NCBI GenBank assembly: GCA_963995505.1
Contig: OZ023181.1
Location: forward strand, 8,159,487-8,223,486
From: Hypericum androsaemum
Lineage: Eukaryota; Streptophyta; Magnoliopsida; Malpighiales; Hypericaceae
Reading direction: 5' to 3'
DNA: 64,000 bases
The translations under genes and the position numbers were made by a program. Positions 1 to 11,876 of the stretch are shown piece by piece. The notes beneath the pieces were generated by a model, which was given only the letters and a program-made list of their open reading frames with translations, searched no databases and was not told the origin of the DNA. The first letter of the stretch is position 1; each line of letters begins with the position of its first letter.

Positions 1-66
1 AAAATTACCCATGTTTGCCTCAGACTATATGAATGTTGGATAAAATCAACTTTCTGGCGACTAGAG

Positions 67-509
67 AAAAAAGCGGGGTATGGATTGGGTACGGAATACC
101 CAGATTCTGAACCGTTCGGAATGAAGACACGTGGGAGTTTTTTTGCAAAAATGCAAAAATACGGGGACCAAAATGAAAAAAGTCACGCGCAAATACAGGT
201 CTGAAACAAATACCAATATGACATAAATGCGCATGCCAGTATCACATAACAGTGCATGCCAGTATCACATAACTGCGCATGCCAGTATGACTTTTTTGCA
301 AAAATGCTAAAATATGGGGACCAAAATGAAAAAAGTCACGCGCGCCATTATCATAAACGGGACTTGCCGCTGTTGCAAATACATATGCCATTATCACATA
401 AGTGCGCATGCCATTATGACATAACTGCGTTTGCCAGCGCGAGCCCCCCTTCACTCCAAACCGTTCGGAGTAATTTCTTCACTCAGTACCCAATCTACTC
501 CCAAAAAAG
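67..509. mobile_element. Short TIR element with internal minisatellite, copy 1
   Basis: A nonautonomous element of about 430 bp. The left end carries GATTGGGTACGGA followed by AACCGTTCGGA. The right end carries the inverted equivalents (CCGTTCGGAG, then TACCCAATC). The 7-mer AAAAAAG flanks both sides (67-73 and 503-509) and may be a target duplication, but it is low complexity. The interior holds repeated units of about 22 bp based on CATGCCAGTATCACATAACTGCG, and a duplicated block reading GGGGACCAAAATGAAAAAAG. It is clearly related to the copy at 22771-23193. There is no coding capacity. Confidence 0.65.
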
Positions 510-544
510 AGAGAATCACCTCTTCTCCTTTTCCTTCATCAGAT

Positions 545-993
545 GAGCGGTAAGGAAGCGAGTTTGGGATGGAATTCCTTGGTCTGTTAATAACCATTTG
601 CTTATCCTAAAGGAATGAAACCCCGATCTTCATTTATCGGAGGTTCTCTTCTCCTTTTGGGTTCAGATTCATGGATTGCCACCCAATTTGATTAACCGAA
701 AAACTGCTGCTTTGGTAAGGAAGCAATTTAATATGTTGATAGCTCGGTGTCTTGACTCATCGGTGGATGGCATACTACGGATCAAGGTGGAGCAGGATAT
801 TAACAAACCCATATTGAATGGTTTTGTTCCAGATGGGGGGAACTTACCTCCCAGGAAGATTGATTTTAAGTATGAAAGGCTTCTCGAATTTTGCTACTAC
901 TGCAGAAAGATTGGACATACAAGCAAGAATTGTCTGGACCTAGGGGTTAACATGGAGCTCATGAGGTATATTGCAATCAATAATCTGCCTTAA
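545..993 (+). pseudogene. LINE ORF1-like fragment (DUF4283 plus CCHC zinc knuckle)
   Basis: A degraded piece of a plant LINE (non-LTR retrotransposon) nucleic-acid-binding ORF1. The 3' part is open from 676 to 993. It ends in a CCHC knuckle, CYYCRKIGHTSKNC, with the expected C-x2-C-x4-H-x4-C spacing. Upstream codons read like a DUF4283 domain (WVQIHGLPPNL) but contain stops and have no start codon. In LINEs this protein coats the RNA before target-primed reverse transcription. No reverse transcriptase follows here, because other repeats interrupt the element just downstream. Confidence 0.65.
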
Positions 994-1096
994 TGTTGAG
1001 GGCGGAAAATTATGTGTTTAGAAAGTTTTAACTGATTTGGTTGCTACTATCTATATCAACAAGGTGCGCCTACTTTTCTGGCAAACATTTTGAAAT
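994..1096 (+). mobile_element. Cassandra-like LTR fragment
   Basis: This stretch aligns by eye with the first ~105 bp of the Cassandra LTRs at 59655 and 59999, sharing TTTGGTTGCTACTATC and CAACAAGGTGC and then TTTTCTGGCA. It stops where the Copia LTR begins at 1097, so the Copia element probably inserted into it. The 5S-like portion is missing. Confidence 0.5.
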
Positions 1097-3486
1097 GTTA
1101 GAAATTCAGCAACTAGAGAACAAATGCGCAAAAAATACGACCACAAGATATAACGTACTTCGGCCTAATGCCTACGTCCACGGAGAGAAATGAGAACTTT
1201 TATTGATGGATCCGAGGAGAACTTTTATTGATGGATCCGAGTTACAAAGCCTTACAAAACTCTTGGGTAACATGCCTTTATATAGAGGCAAACTCTTGTA
1301 CATCAAGTAATTTATTTAGGTCCAATTAGGAGTCTGAAACAAAACAGAAAAATAATTCCTCTTTTACTTATTCCTCGCCAAACTCAACAATCTCCACCTT
1401 GGCGAGAAATCATCCCGTGGACAAACCATGAAGCTCCATCCGAACTTTAACAAAACTCCACCTTGACGAAATACCGCCCCATGAAGAGATGAAATCTTGC
1501 AAGACCAATCTGACTCCACCGATTCTACCTCGGACCATAGATACACCGCCATCAATAAGACTATCTCAACTTTCTTACCACCTTTGTTCAATCACTTGGA
1601 GGCAGTCTCCAAGCTCGAGCTTCCGAGTTTTCTTGGTGTCTTCCCTCCAACCTCCATTGAATCCCAACTAGCAAGTCCACCTGCCGAAGCAATCTTGCAC
1701 TAATAGACGCGCCCTCTATTTTTTGGTCAACCCCATGCTCCGCAACCTCGGACTACTTTTCTGTTGGACTTTCTTGCCTCAAACCAATGCTACGAGCTAT
1801 ACCATACAAAGGGAAACCTTTTGTTCCACCAAGTAGAACCCTCGACAAGCCATGAACTCCACCGTTCGAGCTTGAGTGAGATACCCAATTCGTCCGTGGT
1901 GCTACCAACGGCTTTACATTTCCCATGCAAAACCTACCTAATACCTTTGACGTGCACGTGCCTTTAGACAACCATAGAGGGAACTTGCTAACTTTGTCTC
2001 CGCGAATCCCAACTCCACTCAAACCATTCATGTCAAGCCTTCGCTTCATCACAGAAGAGCTTTTCTCCCCTCTATCAGAACCCAACGAGGTGACTCCACC
2101 TAAAACTGTATTTTCCACTAACATGTAGGTATTCCTAGCATCCCTTTCACCCTTCATCACCACCACATCATCCTTCTCCATCTCAATTAGTCTGCTTACG
2201 ACCTTATAGTAGTACCCACTATAATCCAAGGCACCTAATGAGATCAAATTTCTCTCAAATTTCAGAACATGCCTAACACAACACAACTTCTTCTCAACAC
2301 CATCCCACATCTTGATTCAGATATCACCTATGCCAGTAATTCTACAAGTAGAACCATCACCCATAGTCACTATACCTGAATCAACGAACTTGTAGGTGTC
2401 GAACCACCCTTTCTTGGGCGTCATGTGAAAGGAACAAGCGGTATCCAAAATCCAGGAATCAGAATGCTTTGGACTTGACAAAACAGAAAGAAGATCACCA
2501 TCCGACCCGTCTGAATATGAGGCCACATTCACGGAACCCGATCATTTTTCCTTGCGATCCTAAGTTCTTCTCGGACAATCCTTCTTCATGTGCCCTTTTT
2601 CTCCGCACTCGAAGCAATTTCCTTTGAACCTTTTTGACCTCGACATGGATCCGTTTTTATCATCACTACGACCACCAAGGCTACCCCTCACAACTAGCCT
2701 TTCCGCTTGTTCACCGCCAGTTTTCTTCCTTTGATGAAATCCTAGCAGAGCACTTATGATATCTTCCAACACTAGGGACTCCTCAAGTTAGAGTTGTAAC
2801 CAAATTTTCGTAGAAGCCCGGTAAGGAATTCAAGAGCAACAATGCCTTGTCTTCTTCCTCGAACTTCACATCAACCTTTCTCAAGTCGCTCACAAGTTGA
2901 CTGAAAACATTAATGTATTGGCTCAAATCCGAGCCCTCCTCCATCTTGAGCCAGTACAATCTTTGCTTAAGATAAAACTTGTTCGACAAAGACTTAGACA
3001 TATACCTTGCCTCCAATTTCTTCCATACCTGAGCCGGTGACTCCTCATCCATGACGTGATATATCATATCGTCTGCCAAGCACAAGCAAATTATCGCCAC
3101 CGCCTTGGCCTCCATCTCCTTCCACTCTTGCTCCTCCATCTTCTCGGGCTTCTTCTCCGAGATTGCGATGACCATCCCTTGTTACACGAGGAGATACTTG
3201 ACACGCATTTGCCATAACCCAAAATTTGATGAACCATCAAACTTTACAAGAGCAAACTTCGCTCCGTGATCCGACATCTTCCAACCTTAGCTCTTGATAC
3301 CACCTGTTAGAAATTTAGCAACTAGAGAACAAACCTGCAAAGAACACGGACACAAGAGGTAATGTGGTTCGGCCTAATGCCTACGTCCACGGAGAGAAAG
3401 GAGAACTCTTATTGATGGATCCGAGTCACAAAGTCTTACAAAACTCTTGGGTAACATGCCTTTATATAGAGGCAAACTATTGTATT
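1097..3486 (-). mobile_element. Internally deleted Tnt1-like Copia LTR retrotransposon
   Basis: Orientation is minus. The 3' LTR is 1097-1389; it reads TGTTGAG...CTAACA on the minus strand, and a purine tract GGTGGAGAT lies just inside it at 1390-1398. The 5' LTR is 3307 to about 3486 and lacks its outer part. The primer-binding site TGGTATCAAGAGC (initiator-Met tRNA type) lies just inside the 5' LTR at about 3292-3304. Gag, protease and the start of the pre-integrase region remain. Most of the integrase and all of the reverse transcriptase and RNase H are gone. The LTRs share long identical blocks, but the 3' LTR has an internal duplication of GAGAACTTTTATTGATGGAT (about 1191-1229). Confidence 0.85.
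1753..3277 (-). pseudogene. Copia gag-protease polyprotein remnant
   Basis: On the minus strand the gag start codon is at 3277-3275, and an in-frame TAA follows at about 3183. The next open stretch (3175-2783) is a UBN2-type Copia gag with the motif DKALLLLNSLPGFYENL. A frame change near 2780 leads to a CCHC knuckle, CFECGEKGHMKKDC (near 2600). After another break comes the aspartic protease core WILDTACSFHM (about 2450). The last open stretch (2310-1753) starts with a pre-integrase-like segment (VLKFERNLISLG) and then runs into apparent 3' noncoding sequence. At least one stop and two frame changes make it non-functional. The family is Tnt1-94-like by motif order. Confidence 0.85.
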
Positions 3487-4380
3487 TGCTTTTTTTATTT
3501 GCTTGCGTGGGGAGTGCGTATTTTTTGCTTTTTTTTTTCCATTATGTGTTTGCCTGCGTGGGCCACTGGCAGAGCTAGGTAGGTAGGTATTGTCTTTTTG
3601 ATTTTTTTAGTTGATTGCTTTATTATTTATGGTAGTATAGTTAGACTAATTAAGATCTTATAATATATATTAAAAGATTAAGGAATGCTTAAATTTTTTT
3701 AAAATTTGGTTTCAATTTTTAGGTTGATTAATTTTTTAGTTGAATCAATTTCTAATTTTAGTGGAGACATACATTTAAAAATATACATAATTATCAAAAA
3801 AAAATTTGTGGGGGAATTGCCGCACAATTAACAACGTCCCTCCGCCCCTGCCACCTGTTCGAGATACGCTAAAGATGAACGTTTATGCTTCTTGAATTGC
3901 TCAATCTGATCACCATGTCGCAAATTGGCTAACTAAAACATGTAGAATTAACCTTTCGTCGAAGGATACGATACAAAATCCTCCACCCAAACTTAAGGAA
4001 CTCATTTTAAATGATTTCCATACCTAATGAAATTCTAGTTTTAAATTTTCGAGAAAAAAAGCCGCCCTCGAATTTCAAGGAGCCAGAGCTACTACATGAA
4101 ATTTCAAAATTTCAGGATGCAATCGTAATTAATCCTCCCTAACTTTCTAAATGAGCAACATCTAAAATACCCAACCGACCTCCTTGGTTCTCATTTTCGC
4201 TAATCCGAGCCAAGGCAGTGCACCTCATCTCTAAAAGACAAAATTTTAAGTCCTTTATCTCGCCATGCCACCACCATTGTAGTTGGCAACCATGCAAGGA
4301 TGAGCTATATTGCGTTTTTATTCGACTATTCTATTAAATAAGGGCGGATGCCTTTTTTTTCTCTGGTCATGGGAAAGTTT
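3487..4380. other. AT-rich intergenic, no gene seen
   Basis: Starts with T-rich sequence containing two TTGCTTGCGTGGG/TTGCCTGCGTGGG echoes and a short GTAG tandem run, then mixed unique-looking sequence. No open frame, RNA gene or clear repeat boundary could be supported. Confidence 0.6.
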
Positions 4381-4441
4381 GATTCATACAAAACTCACAT
4401 GGTCGGAGACATGATTCATACAAAACCCACATGGTCGGACA
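4381..4441. repeat. Short tandem duplication (~30 bp unit, two copies)
   Basis: Two adjacent copies of a unit reading GATTCATACAAAAC, then (T/C)CACATGGTCGGA, with a few mismatches. Confidence 0.7.
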
Positions 4442-4497
4442 CAAACACATTAATTTTTTGTTAGTTTTTAGAATACAGGGTGCAAGTAGCCTCCATA

Positions 4498-4784
4498 TTT
4501 TTTCTTGGGTAAATTACCCTCAGGTTCTTAGTTTATAGTTTTATTACTCGCAGGTCCCTGACTTTTGGAAATGGTGATGAGGTCCCTACTTTTTAAGAAA
4601 ATATTTGTCTGAGGTCCCTAGTCATCGGATCAGAGATTTTTAAGAAGATCGATCCGGTGACTAGGGACCTCGACCAATATTTTGTTTAAAAGCAGGGACC
4701 TCATACACTATTTTTGAAAGTTAGGGATATGCGAGTAATAAAACTATAAACCAGGGACCTGAAGATAATTTACCCTTTTTTCTT
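4498..4784. mobile_element. Palindromic Mutator-type MITE with 9-bp target duplication
   Basis: The element at 4507-4775 (269 bp) is nearly one long inverted repeat. The left arm begins GGGTAAATTACCCTCAGG, and the reverse complement of the right arm begins GGGTAAATTATCTTCAGG. The arms stay similar to the centre near 4640 (GGTCCCTAGTCA...CCGG). It is bounded by a perfect 9-bp direct repeat, TTTTTTCTT (4498-4506 and 4776-4784). A 9-bp duplication is typical of Mutator transposition. It shares terminal sequence style with elements at 17443 and 43968. No coding capacity. Confidence 0.85.
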
Positions 4785-5451
4785 TCCTTTAGAGAAAATT
4801 CTAATTTTAGAGAAGAAAATTAAATTGGATATTTAATTAAACAACTTCGATTGTCGGTAGCCATCAACAGTGAAATTTTATCAGACTGAAACAAAACTTT
4901 GAGGGGTTGTTCCTAAGCATGGCATGATGTATTTCATGAGATTTGAGAAATTTTAAGTAATTGTATTTCTTTCTGTTGTATAAATTTTTTTAATTTAGAT
5001 TCTTCAAATTCAATGATTTATCGGTGATAAATATTCAAGTATCTATTGTCGCTTAAATAATTTCATCTTTTTTATTAAGAATTTAACCTATTGCCATCAA
5101 ATTTTTGAGGCGTGACATACACATTATGAAGTAAATGGGTCAAATTAAAGAGAAAGTGATAATCATGAAAAAATGTTTTTATTATTAATAATAATTCTGC
5201 ATGAATATTAAAAGTGCCACATAAACAATAATTATAGAAACAATGGACATCCATTTAATTATTTAGATAATTAATTCACAAAATTTATAAAAAGAGCATT
5301 TGACGTAACGACACTAAATATAGACATGAATTGAAAGAGGTGTAATTCAGTATAAAAATTTATTTAAGAAACAAAATTTATTTACTTTCAAGGAGCCTAA
5401 TCACCAACAGTTGTTAGGTGCATCCACTGATTGGAAAAGATGAAGATGCAT
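4785..5451. other. AT-rich intergenic, no gene seen
   Basis: Strongly AT-rich sequence without supported ORFs or recognised element ends. Confidence 0.6.
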
Positions 5452-5763
5452 GTAAAAATGGGGACCCGATTTGGTCCTAGAATGACCCATTCAGGAAGGT
5501 TCTGAATGGTAGATTATTGGATATACACGGACAGACTATTAGATATACACGAGATAAATTATTGGATATATACCGAGTGGACCATTTTATTCGACCTTTT
5601 TTTTATCTCGGAACGGTACCGATTTATCTAGGACTGTCCCCGTGAAATTATTTTATCATAACTGAATATATCATTATATCATAACGGAATAAATTATTAT
5701 ATCATAATTAGACAAACTATTTTATTTTCCACCGACTGTGACCAAATCCAAACCCGTAAAAAG
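5452..5763. mobile_element. Short TIR element with internal minisatellite, copy 2
   Basis: About 296 bp (5460-5755). The left end is GGGGACCCGATTTGGTCC and the inverted right end reads CGGGTTTGGATTTGGTCAC. It is flanked by near-identical 8-mers GTAAAAAT and GTAAAAAG (5452-5459, 5756-5763). Inside are three units around TATTGGATATACACG, then a second set of units around TTATTATATCATAA. Its terminal sequence resembles copy 4 at 42758; its minisatellite unit is different. Confidence 0.6.
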
Positions 5764-6934
5764 CATAGATTTCTCTCTGCATCGAAGGAAAACACTACAA
5801 CTTGAGATGCGAGGTGAGATGAGACTAAATGTCAGGAAAAACGACACAAGACACAAAAAATGCATGTCCATAAAAATATCTCCTTTTTCTTGTCGGAATG
5901 TCCATATAATATCGTCTTGATTATAGGGCACTACGACGGCAAATATCTTCATCGGAAGTGGAAATGGAAGGGGACCCGTACCCAGGATTTGTTTTAACGG
6001 GCCAATGGGTTTGATCTCCCGCTAAAGGGGAAAGGAAGGGCACTTGGTTCTTTGAGAGGGTGTCCTTTTCTTTGTTTTGTGATATATCCATTGAACTTTA
6101 TTCAGATATTTTCAAATATTTATAGTTTAATATTGTCGAATATATTAGTATCATCTCCTATTTATCCGGTATAATATTTCAGGCAGTAATCCTTTTTAGG
6201 ATTAACGTAGAAAAAACAATTTTTAGGAACAAATATTTATTTTTTTTACCACAAATCACGAACCCAAAAAAATAATTATTTATTTTTTACCTTGAGACAA
6301 AAAGGAGTTGTCTTAGTTTTCTTGACTAAAATACTTTTAACCACATAAAATTGAAAAGATTTAAAAATAAGATTATGCATAAATATTGATTTAATTCAAA
6401 AGATTTGAAGTTTGTATATTTGGTTAGAGAAATATGAAAAATCTACTAAAAGATTACCCCTTCGACAGATATGATTAATCCAAATTAACTGCCACTATTC
6501 TTCGAAAAATTGGTTGATATTGCAAATTTGTCTTTACTTGAGCAATATTTTATGTACACTGCTTGCTGATCGACATGATGTTTATTTTGGTATATAATTT
6601 TTTGGAAAAAATCAAGTTATGGAAACCGGGAAAATTTTACTACCAATATGAGTGTGCTTTTAGGGATTTTTTTAAAAAAATTATCAGGGCATTTTTTGAG
6701 GAATCCTTTGGAACATTTCAGTGTACTGTACATAGATTAGCTTTTGCCGTGCATGCATAACAGTTTGAACCTAGACGTCATCGAAAATGCTCTCTGTCTT
6801 CTTGTTATTTCTGCATATTGGACGAGAACTATATGGTAATTTACTGCCAGGCTCCGCCGATTAACTTCTTCTGCATACCTTCTAAAAAAAAATTCTTCTG
6901 CATGCCAACGACGTTGGCCAATCGGCTCGTATAC
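5764..6934. other. Intergenic, no gene seen
   Basis: Mixed AT-rich sequence. The short open frames here (for example 6563-6760) have no recognisable domain and AT-driven composition; I do not call them genes. Confidence 0.55.
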
Positions 6935-7079
6935 ATTGGATGGTATTTTTTTTAGGTAGGGTTGGCCTAAATCCCCAAGATCTTGACCGTATTAGAATTC
7001 AATCCCTCTCAACTCAAGTTTAAGGGCGGACCCATATCTATCCAGCCATACTTGCATTGGTTTTATATTGGATGATATT
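6935..7079 (-). mobile_element. SINE-like retroposon with 13-bp target duplication
   Basis: An insert of about 119 bp (6948-7066) ends in a poly-T tract on the plus strand, that is, a poly-A tail on the minus strand. It is flanked by ATTGGATGGTATT (6935-6947) and ATTGGATGATATT (7067-7079), which differ at one base. The A tail plus a variable-length duplication is the hallmark of LINE-mobilised SINEs. Pol III boxes are weak, so the 5' end may be truncated. Confidence 0.55.
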
Positions 7080-7146
7080 GTTCTAATATAACGGCAGCCT
7101 TTTTGTAGTGCTACTCCTTATGCATGCCAACAACATTGGCTAATTC

Positions 7147-8126
7147 GCCTTGAAATATTTTATAGGAGTAGATAATAGTTTTGGAATAGATTGGGATTAA
7201 ATTGACAATCTACTTATTTGATGAAACTAGTAGATTGTAATCTACTAGTAAATTAGGAATAGTTTCAAAGTTTAAATTCTTTTGTAATTTATTTTAGTTG
7301 TCGAAATGTTAAATAAATTTTGACTATAATAAATATTTTATTTTGCTTAGTGATTATCTGAAAAACTAAAGATTATATTCTATTAAATAAATATTAGGAC
7401 ATTTTTTTAACTACTATTTAAAATATTAAGAGATTTATTTTGCTGGGCACATGCCATGCCTTCATTCTCATTTAAGACGGAGAGAGATATTGGTATTGCT
7501 ACGATGTGCCTTCATAATTATGTTGGATTGAATTTCTCGGAAGATCCAATTTTGACAAGTTTCGCTAAAAATTCATCATTCACGCTACCTAATCAATTAG
7601 GTGATATTGACCTGAATGGACAATATAAAACCAGTCAAGATCAAAGATCACTCAAATGCATGCATTAAGAGATCAAATTACTTTTAGTTTGATGTAACTA
7701 TAAGAATAAGAATAAATGATATTGCAATATTTTTTAAGATGTTGTAAAAAATATTAATTTATCTACTACAATAAATGATATGGTCTTGTTATTCTTATCA
7801 TCATTTCTATCTCCTACAAAATATAAGAAATTAATATAGTCAATAAGCTATTCATTTGTCCTTTATCAAAATATTTATTTAGAAATATAAATAAGTACTA
7901 TATTAAATTATTAATATTTAATTTAAATAAATAATTTAGATTATTTTATTTAGGCTTAGTTTATAAATAAATTAATAATTAATTTAACCAAAAATATATA
8001 ATAATTGAATATGCTATTACCTAGTTAATTTTACCAAACATATTCTTCAAACTACTATCTACCCCCAATTTGTTATTTACTTTCTCTGCTATCTGCTCCC
8101 AATTTGTGTCGCCAAACAGAGCCATA
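7147..8126 (+). mobile_element. PIF/Harbinger (Tourist-like) remnant
   Basis: The right end read on the minus strand is GGCTCTGTTTGGCGACAC, a Tourist/PIF-like terminus, followed by GGGAGCAGATAGCAGAG. A degraded counterpart with GGAGTAGATAATAG and GATTGGG lies near 7163-7195. Between them sits a transposase tail fragment (7456-7560). The left boundary is approximate and no 3-bp target duplication could be confirmed. The rest is AT-rich. Confidence 0.5.
7456..7560 (+). pseudogene. PIF/Harbinger (ALP1-like) transposase C-terminal fragment
   Basis: The open stretch begins MPSFSFKTERDIGIATMCLHNYV. This matches the conserved C-terminal region of PIF/Harbinger nucleases (xPxFxxKTQxxIVxAxxxLHNY). 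Only about 35 codons are recognisable; the reading then diverges and the catalytic domain is absent. Confidence 0.6.
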
Positions 8127-8790
8127 CGGCTCATGATGAGTAGGTTCCGAAAATTTAAAATAGTTTGATAATGAGATAGATAGACATCTTCTCTTCTATT
8201 TATTAGAGTTTGTTGGAAAGTAAAATCTAATAGTTATTATTGAAACTTAATATTAGGTAAGATAACTTCTTACATGATTTGCATATAAGAAAAGTAAATA
8301 TGTAGTATCAAAATATCTCATCCTTGAAGACCACATTCTTTTTAATTCTGGGCGAGGCCACAATGTTCTCCAGTTCGAATTACCCACCCACCTACTTAGG
8401 GAGGAGCAATTGGTCTAACACTATAAATATTCATTGCAATTTTTGTTCTTTTTAGATTTTCTTCGAAACACTATAAATACTTTTCAAAAATTACAACATT
8501 AATTCGCAATTCTCAATTCTATTGAATAAATACTCTCTACAAGTTTTCTCCCCAAATTTACTAATTAGTTATTAAAGTACATTTCCTCTAGAAAAAGTTA
8601 TTGAAGTACATTATTATTACCGATTAGTCATGCTACTAATTTTAGTCGTCTTGCAATAATGTGTAAGTACGAGATTGTCGTCCAACAAGGATTAAGTGCT
8701 AGTCCGCAAATACAACATAATCACTAGTCTAGGACTAATTGTTAAGAATTTATCAATTTTAAATACAAGTTTGTTACTTCTAATTAACTA
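8127..8790. other. AT-rich intergenic, no gene seen
   Basis: No supported coding region. Sequence is AT-rich with scattered TAATTAGT motifs. Confidence 0.5.
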
Positions 8791-11084
8791 CGACTAAACT
8801 AGATGATGGTTTTAACAATTAAGAAAAGAGTGGACTTGGTACCATTCACAACCTAATTAACCAATTAGCTTGGGAGTTTATTAAGACCATGTTATGGTCT
8901 GGGTGTTTCAAAAGCAACAAATTAACGCTCTAGCTATTAATTAGTCTAAATTGATCCTTAATTAGGCTTAGTCAAACTAATTAGTACTCCTGTGACTAAT
9001 TAGTCTCCTAATCTAACTAATTACCAACTATAATAACCACCTTTTGGATAGCTAATCCCCTATTGAGGTCCCACATCAATAGGTAACTAATTAACTAGTT
9101 AAATGATCTATTAATCCTAACCTCTCCCACTAATTAACCTAAATTAAGTACTAAGCTCACCAACTAGTTCACAATCCTAAGCATTTTAACCCCTTAAGCC
9201 TTTGGCTAAGTAGGTATCATTAAGGCACCTAACCTACTAATCAACTACTCACACGTATTCATAAAATAACATAAAACATCCATTGAACAAAGCAAGTTAA
9301 GTATGAACATTAAAAAAAGATTTAGAGAAAGTTCATAGTGTCTTCAAAAGCTTCTTAAAGTGCTCCTCCTTCAAGTTCATTACAAGCTTCTACAATGGAG
9401 AGAAGAAGAATTCTCCCAAAAGAGAGAAGGTGAGAGTTGGTGAGAAAATTTTGAGAAATATCTAAGGTTGCTTCCGAGAAAAGCCATAAAAGACTTTTCT
9501 ACAAAATTTTCCATACTCAAAATGACTATTCTACCCTTAAAGTTCCGGCCCATTTTGTCTAGCTAGTTGACAGATTCGAAGCTTGACTTTGGACTCGCTT
9601 TTCACCCTCTTGGACTCCAAATTTGAAGACGACCATCAAAGATAAACTTGTAGCCGTAGATGTCTTCTTTTCAAAACCGCTTCACTTGACTCCATCGGAA
9701 TTGGATGAGCTTCTTATCTTCATTTTAGTCCCTCAACATCAGTCTTGTCCAAATCGTCTCCAAGGTTTTGATAAAGAGTCATCCTTTTCGGCAACTCTGA
9801 TCGCATACAACGCATCCCAAGGTGCATCAACATCCTCCTTCTCATCTCCATGAAGTCTTCCAACTTCAAACACGAAAGAAACACAATATCACACGATGAC
9901 ACTAAAATAACATATGCACGATATAAGACACCACATCAATACATCTCAAACAAAAATACTAGAAATAATCAAATACAAACTCTAAATAATACACCAAAGA
10001 TGAGTGTTTTCACACTTATCACACCTCCACACTTGAATTATTGCTTATCCTCAAGCAAAACTCAACCATGGATACACACAAATTGACAAAAAATAATCAC
10101 TACAAACACATCAAAAACAAAAACAACATAAGTAGAACTAGGGTAATCTCACACTATCATTCAACAACCATCAAGCTTTAATCATTCGCAAAAATCCACC
10201 TTGCAGTCATGCGATTTCAAAATACAGACACAACAAATAGGAACAAGTATATGCCATACCACCCAAATGTTTAACCAAGTGTTCACACCATGTAAAATAC
10301 ACTAGAGACCCAACCACTCAGAGGGTTAGCAATTTATCCTCTTATATGTAAGTAGTCAACTTCCTAATCTAGCCAGAACGTTTGGTCGTATTTTAAAGTA
10401 TTGAACGTCCGACTCGACATGTCATGAAAGTGTATAGGCACAGGAGATTAAGGGGTCTTATCCAGTTTGTAATCTGGTTAGGGTAAAAAATGAGATATAT
10501 ATTTAGCTAAACCACCCAATCCGAGGAGCACAATACACAAGTCATCACACTCTTATCTAATCTAAACACTCCCACCTATTAATCGCTGAGCTCAACCATG
10601 TCTTATTTCCATTCCTTTTTTTCTTTTTCCATTTTTTTAATTCACAATCACTTGGCATATGCTTGTCAAAAACTTGGCTTATTTGGATAGCCTCTTTTCT
10701 ACCCAATTCCCCAATGATACACCCAAATAAGCACAACTCTACCAACAACAAAAAAACACCCATCCCTAAAATATTCTACACTACACATCTTCGGATCAAG
10801 TGACCAAAGGTGGGATAGTTGGTGGAATGTTGACTTAAGTTGGCATACATAATAGTATTTTCAAAGAAATGCTTGGGCTCAAAGGGTTCAAACTAGTGAT
10901 AAAAAGGCTTTTAGGCTCTAAATCTCTAGGCTCATCGATTTAAGAAAATTGTCCCACTCCCACTATAACACACAAACAGACTAGACAAGTAGTAATGCAA
11001 TGCCCAAGCAACTAGATCACCAAGGCATCTCATGAAAGAATGGAGACGGTTGTTTCCCCATCGACTCCAATGCTTTACTAGTCA

Positions 11085-11215
11085 CTCATCGCGATCTAGT
11101 GTAGTCTACATGGTAAGACCACGCGCCTAGACAACCGGGGGTACGATCCCTACTCGTTCCTATCCTTTGTGTCAGGGTTTCATCCCTCACTAGGTGAGTG
11201 ATTTTATTCTAGCAA
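11085..11215 (+). mobile_element. tRNA-derived SINE-like sequence
   Basis: Contains an A-box-like segment (TAGTCTACATGG) and, about 35 bp later, a B-box-like segment (GGGTACGATCCC), the internal promoter arrangement of Pol III SINEs. No tRNA cloverleaf was recognised. Target duplications and a clear tail were not identified, so boundaries are approximate. Confidence 0.4.
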
Positions 11216-11876
11216 ATTTTTGAAAATTTGAGGGTAGTTAAAACATGCCAAGTTCTACAGCAAAACTAACAAACAAGACTAAACAAACCAACATATAACA
11301 CAACAACAAACACACATTTTCCAACTTGGCACCCTACACTTAGTATACACATTGTCCTCAATATATGGAGGGAAAATAAACACTAAACAATCAAACTTAA
11401 CAAGCAAACACACTAACCATCAAGTGGCTCAACAAAAGAAAACAAAATCAACGATAAAAAATCACTCAATAATTAACAAAAAATACAAGACATCATCATA
11501 CAAGATCAGAATCATGAAAAAATAAAATTAATAAAGATGAAGTGTGGGAGACTCCCCTTAGTCTAGAGTTAGAGATGGAGGTGGTAGAGGGATGTCATAT
11601 CCAGACGTTCAACCAGTTGTTGAATGTAGTGCACTTGATGATGTAGTTTAGATATATACTCATGTTCCGAGAGTCCATTATATCCATATAGGCTATTAGT
11701 GTATTGGTGTGGGCATTCATCGTAGCCAGAATCTCGGTCCATCAATTGGTATCACATCTGCGTGTTCTAGATGGTCCTGCATCTTCACTCCCACCATGAG
11801 TATCTTCCTGATCATTTTCCTGCTCTTCCTCTTTATATGTAATCCCCTTTTTTTCGCTAAGCGATTTTCAACATTC

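Noticed and set aside
230..440. Regularly spaced repeats resembling a CRISPR array
   Set aside because: Units are degenerate, touch each other without unique spacers, sit inside a TIR element and occur in a plant genome.
242..546. Overlapping small ORFs on both strands
   Set aside because: They follow the minisatellite periodicity on both strands and encode no domain.
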